DNA of 64,000 nt from Microcaldota archaeon (GTDB lineage: Archaea; Micrarchaeota; Micrarchaeia; Micrarchaeales; Micrarchaeaceae). The DNA lies in NCBI GenBank assembly GCA_021822165.1, contig JAKARM010000003.1, positions 1 through 64,000 on the forward strand. Direction: 5' to 3'. Below are positions 18,024-25,628 of the stretch, one piece after another (position 1 is the stretch's first letter; every line of letters begins with the position of its first letter). The notes under the pieces were generated by a model. The model did no database searches. It was not told the origin of the DNA and worked only from the letters and a program-made list of their open reading frames with translations. The position numbers were made by a program, and so were the translations under genes.

Positions 18024-18172
18024 AGGCATTAGCTGCGTAGACAGCTCCCGCGGATAAATTTTACGGCTCCCCAACGTTTGCAGGTAAAAAGTTTAGCGTC
18101 TTCAGGAGGGAGGCAAAAGCACCTGCGTTTTGGCAAAGGCATAATTATTAAATATCCTATTATATAGAATAG

Positions 18173-18185
18173 TTAATAAATAATC
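18173..18185 (+). promoter_or_regulatory. TATA-type promoter of the AlbA_2 gene
   Basis: TTAATAAATAATC lies about 25-30 nt before the ATG at 18209, in an unusually A+T-rich tract. The gene is probably leaderless. Confidence 0.5.
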
Positions 18186-18208
18186 AATATTACATTATAA
18201 GTGATAGG

Positions 18209-19630
18209 ATGGCCTATGTCGAGGACAGTTTACATGAACTGAAGGAGAATGTCGGGGAATACCTACCAAAAGTGGTTGCCGCGTTCGCGAACACTGAAGG
18301 CGGAGAGTTGATAATAGGGGTAAGGGGGGACGGCACGATAAGGGGGGTTGAAGGGAAGGGCATCGATGTTGCGCAACGGAAGATTGAGGAGTACATAAAG
18401 AGCATCGTGCCTGTCCCGGGCCATTCGATCAGGAGGCATGACGAAGGCGGCAAGACAATCATCGTAGTGAAAGTGCACCAGCTTAGCGATGGATTCTGCA
18501 CGTTCAGGGGCGTGTTCTATTATAGATATGGGAGTGAAACGGAAAAGCTAGAGGGCGGACAGCTGAAGGAGTTTCTCATATCCAAAAACATGATGTACTT
18601 CGATAAGCTGACGGCCCATGACGCTTCGGTACAGGGGGATATAGACCACGCAAAAGTAAAGGCCTTCTTAAAAAGACGTTCGCCTGCCGCCGGAGAAGGC
18701 GGTATTGAAGAGGCGCTCAGGAGCCTTGGCCTTCTTGCAGTCTCCAATGGCAAACAGGCATTGAACAATGCGGCGATACTGTTCTTTGGGAAGGAACCGT
18801 GGAAATTCATCAAGCAGAACGAGGTGCGTTTGGTCAGCTTCTCCGGATATGATTCATCGAGCCGCGTACTGGACAAAAAGGACATCCATCTTACGATACC
18901 GCAGAATCTCGAGGAGGCGGGCAGATTCATAAAAATGAATACCAGGACATCCTACAGGATTGAGGGGCTTAAGCACGTAGAGATACCGGAATATCCTGAG
19001 AGGGTGGTCAGGGAGGCGCTTGTGAATGCGCTTGCACACAGGGATTACTTCAGCGCCGATGCGGTGCAGATACGCATATTCGGCAATAGGATTGAATTTA
19101 TCAATCCTGGTATCCCGCCGGGAGGAGTGGGCATAAAGGACATCGGCAGGATATCGGTAAAAAGGAACCCGGTAGTCTACCAGCTCATGAGGGACATGGG
19201 ATATATGGAAGGCCTCGCAACAGGGATACCCATGATGCGGCAGGAGATGGAAATGGCAGGGATGCAGGAGCCGGAATTCAACATAATAGGGAGCTTCTTT
19301 GCCACGACATTATATAATGAACTGGGCAAGAGGGCCGATTTGAATATGTTGAACGAAAGGCAGAGGCGAGGCATAGAGTTTGCCAAGGGTAAAGGTCGTA
19401 TCACCTCTTCGGAGTACGCAAAGATTAACAGCGTCGCCACCCCGACGGCGGTAGCAGACCTTAAGGGCATGGTAGATAACGGGATATTGGAAAAAATAGG
19501 CATAACGAGAGGTTCATTTTACGTAATCGCCAGGGAGGGGCGATCCAGGCCCATTACGCACCACCCCTTTAACAAAGTGAGCGGGAAACCCCACACTCTC
19601 CAGGAGGATGAGAGAGAACCGGAGAAATAA
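18209..19630 (+). CDS. AlbA_2 (Schlafen-type) / HATPase_c_4 domain protein, COG2865-like
   Basis: A 473-residue protein. The N-terminal AlbA_2 domain (residues 1-115) has the FANTEGGELIIGV signature. A linker and a GHKL-like HATPase_c_4 region follow near 255-380 (YPERVVREALVNALAHRDY and FINPGIPPGGV), then a C-terminal winged-helix-like region (KGRITSSEYAKINSVATPTAVADLK). This architecture is annotated as a transcriptional regulator, and relatives appear in defence islands. It is alone on a segment between 104-bp direct repeats, with its own promoter, so it is probably mobile. A regulatory or defence role is inference. Confidence 0.85.
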   Translation: MAYVEDSLHELKENVGEYLPKVVAAFANTEGGELIIGVRGDGTIRGVEGKGIDVAQRKIEEYIKSIVPVPGHSIRRHDEGGKTIIVVKVHQLSDGFCTFRGVFYYRYGSETEKLEGGQLKEFLISKNMMYFDKLTAHDASVQGDIDHAKVKAFLKRRSPAAGEGGIEEALRSLGLLAVSNGKQALNNAAILFFGKEPWKFIKQNEVRLVSFSGYDSSSRVLDKKDIHLTIPQNLEEAGRFIKMNTRTSYRIEGLKHVEIPEYPERVVREALVNALAHRDYFSADAVQIRIFGNRIEFINPGIPPGGVGIKDIGRISVKRNPVVYQLMRDMGYMEGLATGIPMMRQEMEMAGMQEPEFNIIGSFFATTLYNELGKRADLNMLNERQRRGIEFAKGKGRITSSEYAKINSVATPTAVADLKGMVDNGILEKIGITRGSFYVIAREGRSRPITHHPFNKVSGKPHTLQEDEREPEK

Positions 19631-19723
19631 GCGAGCATTTGCCCCATAGGTTAGTGACCTCCGCGCCCTATTCCCTTTTCCATTCGGGATAAATGATTCC
19701 ATACCGTTCTTCGCTTTGGTAAG

Positions 19724-19758
19724 CCCACACGCTTTAGCAGTGGGAGGATGTCACAAAA
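19724..19758 (+). mobile_element. IS200/IS605-type transposon end (relic)
   Basis: A hairpin CCCAC...GCTTTAGC...GTGGG is followed by AGGATGTCACAAAA. This closely resembles IS200/IS605 right ends, and the copy at 8007-8040 shares the TTTA loop and GGATG-YCACAAAA tail. It sits just inside the right 104-bp repeat. No transposase gene is present. Confidence 0.55.
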
Positions 19759-19787
19759 GGATTCCAGGAATAATGCAAAAGCGGTGT

Positions 19788-19891
19788 TCGGTGCATTCCC
19801 CGCATAGGGGAAGGGAAACCTATCCGATAGACTTGGAGCGCTTGGCCGCAGGGGCCTCCCGCCTGTCGGCCGCCGAATGCCATCTTTCCGA
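19788..19891. repeat. 104-bp direct repeat, right copy
   Basis: The partner of 17920-18023. This copy provides the real 3' end of the carbonic anhydrase gene on the minus strand and, upstream of it, a relic of the MetRS tail in which GAFPA-stop is still readable. Confidence 0.95.
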
Positions 19892-20464
19892 GAGCTCGAG
19901 GCTCCCCCTCTCCAAATTGTACACCATGACATAGAGCCTCATGCCTTTCGACATTGCATTCACGACAGCCTGATTGTTGATGAGGGTCATGGCCTGGGCG
20001 CGGGCATTGTCCATCACGGCGGTATCTAGATTGGATAGGTTCTCCGGGTTCTTTGAGATATTCGAGGCTATCGAAGATACCAGATCGCAGAACGCCGGAC
20101 CCCGCGAATCCCTCTGCTCGTCCATCCTTATCGACCCGTTAAGCATCTTCTGGGCCGCGCTCACAGCACTGCATTTGGAATGCCCCAGGACTACCAAGTT
20201 CTCGATGTTGAAACCGCTCACCGCGAACTCGACGGAGGCGAGGGATTCCCTGCCGAGATGGCCGCCTATCATCCTTACGTCGAATATCTCGCCTATGCCC
20301 GACTTAGTTATCAGCTCAGGGGAGACCCTGGAATCAGAACAGGCCACAAAGACATGCTTTGGGCTCTGCGAATATGCGAACCTCTCTATTTCGCGGGAAT
20401 GCATCACCTGGAAGTCGGAATTCCCGCGCAATAGCGGGCTGAGCCTTTCTATATCGTCGATCAT
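19820..20464 (-). CDS. Beta-class carbonic anhydrase (second of tandem pair)
   Basis: A 214-residue enzyme from ATG 20464, which overlaps the upstream stop (ATGA) and has GGCG 5 nt before it; the ORF track starts 12 codons earlier. Zinc ligands are Cys42 in CSDSR, His95 and Cys98 in GHSKC, with the Asp44-Arg46 dyad intact. It interconverts CO2 and bicarbonate. The residue after the last zinc Cys is Ser instead of the usual Gly. It is a diverged paralogue of the gene directly upstream. Its C-terminal codons lie in the 104-bp repeat. Confidence 0.9.
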   Translation of the reverse strand: MIDDIERLSPLLRGNSDFQVMHSREIERFAYSQSPKHVFVACSDSRVSPELITKSGIGEIFDVRMIGGHLGRESLASVEFAVSGFNIENLVVLGHSKCSAVSAAQKMLNGSIRMDEQRDSRGPAFCDLVSSIASNISKNPENLSNLDTAVMDNARAQAMTLINNQAVVNAMSKGMRLYVMVYNLERGSLELSERWHSAADRREAPAAKRSKSIG

Positions 20465-21114
20465 TTCAACGCCAATGCAGTGAATATATTGGAAACCCAA
20501 CTCGGCACCCTGTCCACAATCGGATGGAGGGACTTTGCACGGTTGGTGGAAGGCGTGCGATGGAGGAACCTCAATGAGCCGATTTCGACATCATAGACCG
20601 CGACCCTTATCTTGAGCCCCCTCTTTTCGGCTTTCTTTATTATGGGGCTGTTCTTCAGCACAGAAACCTGCGCACATGCGTTGTCGATTATTGCATGCGT
20701 AAGGTCGTCCATGTTGCGGGGATCTTTCGATATGGTAGCTGCTATCCTGCTTATGTCCCGGTAGAGCGCCGATCTCCTATCCAGGTCTCCCTTATAGGTC
20801 TTATTGAGAAGGCGCTGTGCGGCTGTGACGGCGCCGCACTTGGTGTGGCAGATGACGATTACACTCATCACCCCGAGTTCCTTTACTGCGAACTCGACCG
20901 ACGCCATTGAACTGGTCCCAATCACCTCGCCGGCCACCCTTATCACAAAAAGGTCGCCGAACTTGGAGTTCATCGTCGCTTCGGGCTCCACCCTGGAATC
21001 AGAGCAGGCGATAACCACATGTTTGGGATGCTGTCCATTTGCAAGAGCCCTGAATTCGCTGTTTGTGCGCCTGAAACGGCGGTTTCCCTCGATTATCTCA
21101 GAATATGTGTCCAT
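20461..21114 (-). CDS. Beta-class carbonic anhydrase (first of tandem pair)
   Basis: A 217-residue enzyme. Zinc ligands are Cys37 in CSDSR, His90 and Cys93 in CHTKCGAV, with the Asp39-Arg41 pair preserved. It hydrates CO2 reversibly. GGTG lies 5 nt before the ATG. It is 4 nt downstream of the tRNA-binding-domain gene and overlaps the second carbonic anhydrase by 4 nt, so the three form one transcription unit. The pair probably arose by tandem duplication and then diverged strongly. Confidence 0.92.
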   Translation of the reverse strand: MDTYSEIIEGNRRFRRTNSEFRALANGQHPKHVVIACSDSRVEPEATMNSKFGDLFVIRVAGEVIGTSSMASVEFAVKELGVMSVIVICHTKCGAVTAAQRLLNKTYKGDLDRRSALYRDISRIAATISKDPRNMDDLTHAIIDNACAQVSVLKNSPIIKKAEKRGLKIRVAVYDVEIGSLRFLHRTPSTNRAKSLHPIVDRVPSWVSNIFTALALK

Positions 21115-21118
21115 GAGT

Positions 21119-21445
21119 TCACCTTACTATGCTGCCGGGCTTCAGGCCACGGTCGACGGTTATAATAGAAACAGCATGGTCGTCTTCGGCTGCAAGGAGC
21201 ATACCCTCGGAGACAAAACTGCCCACGGGCTTCGGATCGAGGTTGGCTACGACAACTATGGCTTTGCCGAGCAATTCCTCCTTGGAATACCTGTCTTTTA
21301 TGCCGGCGGCTATATTGCGGAAACCCATGTCGCCGAGATCGACCTTGAGTTTGTACAACGGCTTTCTTGCGCCCTCCAGCTCCTCGACAGAAACGATTAT
21401 GCCGACCCTGAGGTCGATCTCGGAAAATTGTTTGAAGGAAACCAT
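21119..21445 (-). CDS. Free-standing tRNA-binding domain (MetRS beta / Trbp111-like)
   Basis: A 108-residue OB-fold protein of the EMAP/Trbp111/CsaA type, with the sequence SEIDLRVGIIVSVEELEGA at the N-terminus and GFRNIAAGIKDRYSKEELLGK in the middle. In many organisms this domain is fused to the C-terminus of MetRS, where it improves tRNA binding. Here MetRS lacks it and this gene is only 3.2 kb away, so it probably acts as a MetRS subunit. GGCG lies 5 nt before the ATG. CsaA-like chaperone function is an alternative. Confidence 0.88.
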   Translation of the reverse strand: MVSFKQFSEIDLRVGIIVSVEELEGARKPLYKLKVDLGDMGFRNIAAGIKDRYSKEELLGKAIVVVANLDPKPVGSFVSEGMLLAAEDDHAVSIITVDRGLKPGSIVR

Positions 21446-21664
21446 CCAACCGCCAACATGTTGATTGCCTAAATGGTCAGGAGCAACTAACGTCAGTAGC
21501 CGGAGTTACGCTTGGCACATTCAGAATAGAAAATCATTATACCCTAACTGATTTATAAATCTTTCTGGGGAAACGGGTTTGTGGTTTGCCAGTCATTGCA
21601 GTTGCTGCATTTGCAAATTGATGCGGGTTCAAAGAGAGAAGGTTACGTTATGCGGCGGCTAGGA

Positions 21665-21674
21665 TTTATATATA
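21665..21674 (+). promoter_or_regulatory. TATA box of the dsrE-tusA pair
   Basis: TTTATATATA lies about 40 nt before the chosen ATG at 21712. The rest of the 266-nt gap (21446-21711) has a second A+T element (ATTTATAAAT near 21551) suited to the minus-strand tRNA-binding protein operon. Confidence 0.5.
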
Positions 21675-21711
21675 TCGATATCACATTAATCCTTGCTTTG
21701 ATTTGGTGTTG

Positions 21712-22119
21712 ATGATGGCGAAGAATAGGCTTTCGATAATAATATTCAGCGGCACATTAGATAAGTTCATACCCCTCGGGGCACTTGCGATAGCGGGGAC
21801 AGCCATGGGGATGGAGGTAAACGTATTCGTAACGGGGTTCGCCGTACTTGCCTTTAGGAAATCCCATATGGAGCTCCCATTCCCGTCTGACTTCGAGAAC
21901 CTCAAGGACCTCCTCCTCAAGGGGATGGAGAAGAACAACATATCATGGAGGGAGATGCTGGAGCACGCAAAGGTATTGGGAATGAAGGTCTATGCATGCT
22001 CGATGATGTCGGCCGCCCTTGACCTGACAGAGAAGGACTACGACCCAATCATAGACGGCATATCCGGAGCCGCTTCATTCCTCGCAGACGCGGCAGGGAG
22101 CCAGACGATATTCATATAG
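21712..22119 (+). CDS. DsrE/DsrF-family sulfur relay protein
   Basis: About 135 residues. The ATG at 21712 is preferred over TTG/GTG codons in the ORF track because GGTG sits just upstream. The fold pattern fits DsrE-like proteins: an N-terminal strand LSIIIFSG, an amphipathic Met/Gly-rich helix, and a Cys in the VYACSMMSAAL segment near residue 97 that could carry persulfide. It is followed directly by a TusA-like gene, a pairing known from persulfide transfer systems. The sulfur acceptor (tRNA thiolation or another pathway) is unknown. Confidence 0.8.
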   Translation: MMAKNRLSIIIFSGTLDKFIPLGALAIAGTAMGMEVNVFVTGFAVLAFRKSHMELPFPSDFENLKDLLLKGMEKNNISWREMLEHAKVLGMKVYACSMMSAALDLTEKDYDPIIDGISGAASFLADAAGSQTIFI

Positions 22120-22127
22120 TGGTCGGC

Positions 22128-22379
22128 ATGGACGCAAGAGAGGATCAGAAGGAGAGCAAGGTAGTGGACTGCAGAGGACAGGTATGCCCGATGCCTATAG
22201 GGAACCTTGCCATGGCGTGCAGGAATGTTGCCAACGGAGGCATGGTGGTGTTTATCGCTTCGGACCTGGGCGCGTGCTCCGATGTCAAGGCATGGGCAAG
22301 GATGACTGGCAACAAGATCGTCTCGATAGAGGAGGGAAAGGGCAACGAGATTACCGTGACCATACAGGTTATCAAGTAG
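22128..22379 (+). CDS. TusA/SirA-like sulfurtransferase
   Basis: An 83-residue protein from ATG 22128, which has GTGG 5 nt upstream; the GTG in the ORF track overlaps the previous stop. It has the family motif CRGQVCPMPIG, in which the CPxP Cys carries persulfide, and ends in a beta strand ITVTIQVIK. It forms a two-gene operon with the DsrE-like gene and probably passes sulfur between protein partners. Confidence 0.9.
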   Translation: MDAREDQKESKVVDCRGQVCPMPIGNLAMACRNVANGGMVVFIASDLGACSDVKAWARMTGNKIVSIEEGKGNEITVTIQVIK

Positions 22380-22483
22380 TATTTTCATGCAGGCCATCAA
22401 GTAGTATTTTATATCTTTGGCGTTGAATCTATAATCGTCTAAATATTTCAATGTAATTTTAATGTATAATGCAAGGTGTATCG

Positions 22484-22882
22484 ATGAGCCAGTTTGGAAA
22501 GCAATTCAACCGCAAGTCAAAAACCAAGGGAGCAGGCAACGGAAAGAGGAAGATAAACTCCAGGGACAAGAGGAGGAGCGAGACGGGCAACTATTTTTCG
22601 GCCACAAAGATAGGCAACGAGGATTCGAAGGCCAGAATGAGGAGAAGGGGAGGCCTTAGGGACAACAGGCTCAAGCAGGGAGCCTTCGCAAATCTCGTCA
22701 CGGAGGGAGGCATGAAGAAAGTAAAGATAAAGACCGTACTCGGGTCCGCCGACAACAGGAACTTTGCAAGGCAGAAGATCATAACAAAGGGAGCGGTGAT
22801 AGACACCGACTCGGGGAAGGCGGTCGTCACAAACAGGCCGGGAAGGGAGGGATTTGTAAACGCAAAGCTTTTGAAGGAATGA
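22484..22882 (+). CDS. rps8e: Ribosomal protein S8e
   Basis: A 132-residue basic protein of the small subunit. It matches S8e in the RRRGGLRDNRLKQGAFAN segment and in the C-terminal ARQKIITKGAVIDTDSGKA and TNRPGREGFVNAKLL segments. ATG 22484 is preferred to 22469 because GGTG lies 5 nt upstream and the protein then begins MSQFGK. Its stop overlaps ATG 22879, just ahead of the next gene. Confidence 0.93.
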   Translation: MSQFGKQFNRKSKTKGAGNGKRKINSRDKRRSETGNYFSATKIGNEDSKARMRRRGGLRDNRLKQGAFANLVTEGGMKKVKIKTVLGSADNRNFARQKIITKGAVIDTDSGKAVVTNRPGREGFVNAKLLKE

Positions 22883-22884
22883 AC

Positions 22885-23262
22885 ATGCAGGAGCGCGTAT
22901 ACGAATTCAGCATCAAGGATAGGGAGAGGCTGAAGGCGGTGCTCTCCTATGACCCATATGCAGATTCATCTCTCGACCAGTCCAAGTTGGAGGAGATAAA
23001 AAAGGACAAACATGCGAATATAATATTCGCAAGGCACAATTGCGCCCTGAGGGATGGGTTGCAGCTGGGGCTGGACAGGGAAAAATGCTACCTCCACATA
23101 AAGGCGAATGAGGGATTCTTCCACGACGCAGAAGAGAAGCTAAGGAAGGAATTCCCGCACATGGAAAAGGCACCGGCGGAGGTGGAGGAGAAGGTGAAGA
23201 GGCTCCTCGAGGAGGAGGAATCACGTTCCAACCACGGAGTCGGGCTGATATTCGGAGATTGA
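22885..23262 (+). CDS. Conserved-looking protein of unknown function between S8e and argF
   Basis: A 125-residue acidic, mostly helical protein that I do not recognise. ATG 22885 follows AAGGA at good distance; ATG 22879 overlapping the S8e stop is the alternative. A central segment IIFARHNCALRDGLQLGLD and a charged C-terminal helix (EVEEKVKRLLEEEES) are visible. It abuts argF without a gap, so it is translated from the same message as S8e and ArgF. No catalytic motif or membrane segment is apparent. Confidence 0.7.
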   Translation: MQERVYEFSIKDRERLKAVLSYDPYADSSLDQSKLEEIKKDKHANIIFARHNCALRDGLQLGLDREKCYLHIKANEGFFHDAEEKLRKEFPHMEKAPAEVEEKVKRLLEEEESRSNHGVGLIFGD

Positions 23263-24162
23263 ATGAACCTGATTAGTTCCGACCAGCTTTCGAAGGACCA
23301 GATAAACAGGATAATGGATATTGCAGACTCCCTAAAATCCAACAAGGAAGAAATCGCGATAAAGGAGCATTCAATCCTCGCCCTGTTTTTCGAAGAGCCA
23401 TCCACAAGGACAAGGGTGTCCTTGGAGGTAGCCATGGCGCAGCTGGGCGGGCATGCGATCTATCTCGACGCCCAGGAGACGCAGGCGAAGAGAGGGGAGA
23501 CGATAGAGGACATTTCAAAAGTCGTCAGCGGATACTGCGACTTCATAGCTGCTAGGATGAGGAAGCACAAGGACCTCGTAAGATTCGCGGACAACTCAAC
23601 AGTGCCGGTCATAAACGCACTGACGGAGCTGGAGCATCCGACCCAGGCGCTCGCGGATGTATACACGATAAAAGAGTACAAGAATGGGCTGAAGGGGGTG
23701 AAGATAGCGTTCGTGGGCGACATAACGACGAACACCGCGAACTCGCTGATGTTGACCGCATCGAAGCTCGGGGCGGACATATCGCTTGTCGGGCCGAAGG
23801 ATTTGGCCCCGAACATGGTGTACTTCAACAGGGCCAGGGAATACGGGAAGGTGAAGGTCTTCAGCGACATCAGCGAGGGGGTGGAGGATGCAGATGTGAT
23901 ATACACCGATACGTTCGTCAGCATGGGAAAGGAGGGCGAGGCTGAGGAGAGGGAGAGGATTTTCGCCCCATACCAGGTGAACAATGCCATGCTCGAATAT
24001 GCCAAACCCGAAGCCGTGGTGATGCACTGCCTCCCAGCGCACAGGGGCAGGGAGATAACGGCCGATGTCATAGACGGTCCGAAGAGCATCGTGTTCAGGC
24101 AGGCAAAGAACAAGCTCCTTATCAACAAAGCCATTCTTCTTTACATATCGCAGAGGGAATAG
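23263..24162 (+). CDS. argF: Ornithine carbamoyltransferase
   Basis: A 299-residue transcarbamylase. The carbamoyl-phosphate motif is EPSTRTR at residues 45-51, HPTQALAD lies near 126, and the ornithine-specific HCLPAHRG near 254 separates it from aspartate carbamoyltransferase. It makes citrulline from ornithine and carbamoyl phosphate, or runs in reverse in arginine fermentation. GGAG lies 5 nt before the ATG. No other arginine gene is in the window; it is placed after a ribosomal protein gene, so its pathway role is uncertain. Confidence 0.92.
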   Translation: MNLISSDQLSKDQINRIMDIADSLKSNKEEIAIKEHSILALFFEEPSTRTRVSLEVAMAQLGGHAIYLDAQETQAKRGETIEDISKVVSGYCDFIAARMRKHKDLVRFADNSTVPVINALTELEHPTQALADVYTIKEYKNGLKGVKIAFVGDITTNTANSLMLTASKLGADISLVGPKDLAPNMVYFNRAREYGKVKVFSDISEGVEDADVIYTDTFVSMGKEGEAEERERIFAPYQVNNAMLEYAKPEAVVMHCLPAHRGREITADVIDGPKSIVFRQAKNKLLINKAILLYISQRE

Positions 24163-24270
24163 CGGAAAGTGCATATGCCGGAATTCTTCCGAAGACAATA
24201 GGTAGGGAAAGATACCGGCACCCCTATGCATGCATCCATGAAGGCGATGCAATCCGGGATGCAAAAGATA

Positions 24271-24280
24271 GTATAAAATA
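24271..24280 (+). promoter_or_regulatory. TATA box of the secreted protein-pilin pair
   Basis: GTATAAAATA lies about 25-30 nt before the ATG at 24303. Confidence 0.5.
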
Positions 24281-24302
24281 CTTATCATGACAAGGTTTGG
24301 AT

Positions 24303-24926
24303 ATGGACTTATTCGGGAAGGTGGTGGTCGGAGTCGTGGTTGTCATAGTTTTCGCCATGATCATCTTTACGGCGATTACCCATGTGTCCTCTGCCAAAAA
24401 GCTAACGGCACAACAGGCAGAAACCTTCATCTCCAACTATCTCAAGCAGCTATCTCCCGGCGCGGAGGTGGACATCATAAATGTGACGCCGTCGAAGCTG
24501 GTGAACGGAAGCTGGGACGTCTTCGCAGGAGTAATCTATAACCAGACAACGCCATGCCCCACCGTCGTAATCGAGGATTTCGACTACCCTGCGACGAACA
24601 TGCTGCCGAGGACGGACAATGTCTATGCCAGCAACTGCACGATATACGGAAATACATCTATCGCTACGGTCAGGCTTCCTGCGATAGCAATCGCCACCTC
24701 ATACCAGGAATCCGACGCCGCAAAGGCATATGTGGAAAGTTTTGGATATAACGGCACCGCCGTGCATGCTAGATTCTTCCAGAATCTTACCGGCTCGCCA
24801 TACAATCCGAAAAACGGCACCGACATATGGATCGTCAACTACACGGCAGCCAGATCCAACTACTCCCTCTATGTCACCCTCAACGTATCGGGAAACGTCC
24901 TTAGCAACATACGCGTACAAAAATGA
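24303..24926 (+). CDS. Exported single-pass membrane protein, unknown function
   Basis: About 207 residues; ATG 24303 has GGTT 5 nt upstream (the ORF track uses a TTG two codons earlier). An N-terminal transmembrane helix (VVVGVVVVIVFAMIIFTAI) precedes an extracellular domain with many N-x-S/T sequons and a few Cys. I recognise no family. It is 15 nt upstream of a pilin-like gene and shares its promoter, so it may be an accessory part of a pilus-like structure. Confidence 0.7.
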   Translation: MDLFGKVVVGVVVVIVFAMIIFTAITHVSSAKKLTAQQAETFISNYLKQLSPGAEVDIINVTPSKLVNGSWDVFAGVIYNQTTPCPTVVIEDFDYPATNMLPRTDNVYASNCTIYGNTSIATVRLPAIAIATSYQESDAAKAYVESFGYNGTAVHARFFQNLTGSPYNPKNGTDIWIVNYTAARSNYSLYVTLNVSGNVLSNIRVQK

Positions 24927-24941
24927 AAAAAAGGCGTGGTG

Positions 24942-25415
24942 ATGGCGGGTAGGAAAAACGGAGAAGCCCAAATCGCCATGGAGTACCAGGTATTCCTGAC
25001 ATACGGGGTCGCGCTGATCATAGTCGTAGCGGCTACGATTATAATGTTCAAGGCAGGGATATTCAACTCCGTATCGGGGATGAGCAACGAATGCTTTCCG
25101 CAGATGGATTTCCTGTGCGGGAATCCGGTGCTGAATCAAAACGGCATGCTGAACGTCACTTTCGGCGTGATAGGCAGCAGCATAGTCGTCACCGCCACAA
25201 AATGCACGATAATATCGGCTCCGCCGAACACCTTCACGGCGGTCGACATAGGGGTGCCATCGGGATACACCACGACATTGTCGTTCAAATGCCCGATGGT
25301 GTCCGACAGAATAGGCGCGCCGTTCTCCGGCTACCTGTGGATAACCTATAACACGCAGGGAGGCACGAACCAAAGCGTAATGCTGGCGAGAGTGAATGCC
25401 AAGGTAGAAGGATAG
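24942..25415 (+). CDS. Type IV pilin-like protein with class III signal peptide
   Basis: A 157-residue protein from ATG 24942. It has the archaeal class III pattern: a short basic leader ending in Gly (AGRKNG), a Glu soon after the likely cleavage site, and then a long hydrophobic helix (AMEYQVFLTYGVALIIVVAATIIMF). The MEY-TYG form is common among archaeal pilins. Prepilin peptidase (PibD/FlaK type) would cut after the Gly and the helix would pack into a filament. Four Cys in the ectodomain may form disulfides. The ATPase and platform genes are not in this window. Confidence 0.82.
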   Translation: MAGRKNGEAQIAMEYQVFLTYGVALIIVVAATIIMFKAGIFNSVSGMSNECFPQMDFLCGNPVLNQNGMLNVTFGVIGSSIVVTATKCTIISAPPNTFTAVDIGVPSGYTTTLSFKCPMVSDRIGAPFSGYLWITYNTQGGTNQSVMLARVNAKVEG

Positions 25416-25590
25416 TGACGGGATCAAACCGGCTGGAATCGTATATCGTAATATAGTTTTATATACTTAAATAAAATTTATATATTATGGTAAAATATAT
25501 TGCCCTGTTCCGCTGATTTATCGTGGGGTTTGGCCAAAATATACGTCGCTGGGAATTCAAACGGTTACTAACAGATTCTTTGACAGAAGC
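25416..25590. other. A+T-rich intergenic region upstream of ftsZ1
   Basis: No gene is seen. Several overlapping TATA-like tracts (for example TTTATATACTTAAATAAAAT near 25459) are present, more than a single promoter needs. Confidence 0.4.
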
Positions 25591-25598
25591 TTTAAAAA
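25591..25598 (+). promoter_or_regulatory. TATA box of ftsZ1-ftsZ2
   Basis: TTTAAAAA within the palindrome AAGCTTTAAAAAGCTT lies about 35 nt before the FtsZ1 ATG. A GGCGAT ribosome site follows before the start. Confidence 0.5.
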
Positions 25599-25628
25599 GC
25601 TTATTATAGAAATAAACTCGGCGATACC

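Larger units (their letters stand above)
18024..19787. mobile_element. Putative 1.76-kb inserted island between direct repeats
   Basis: The segment lies between two 104-bp direct repeats that together contain the joined 3' ends of MetRS and the carbonic anhydrase gene. It carries one complete AlbA_2/Schlafen-type gene with its own A+T-rich promoter and an IS200/IS605-type hairpin near the right edge. The simplest reading is insertion or duplication-mediated acquisition at a MetRS-carbonic anhydrase convergent junction. No integrase or transposase is inside. Confidence 0.6.
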
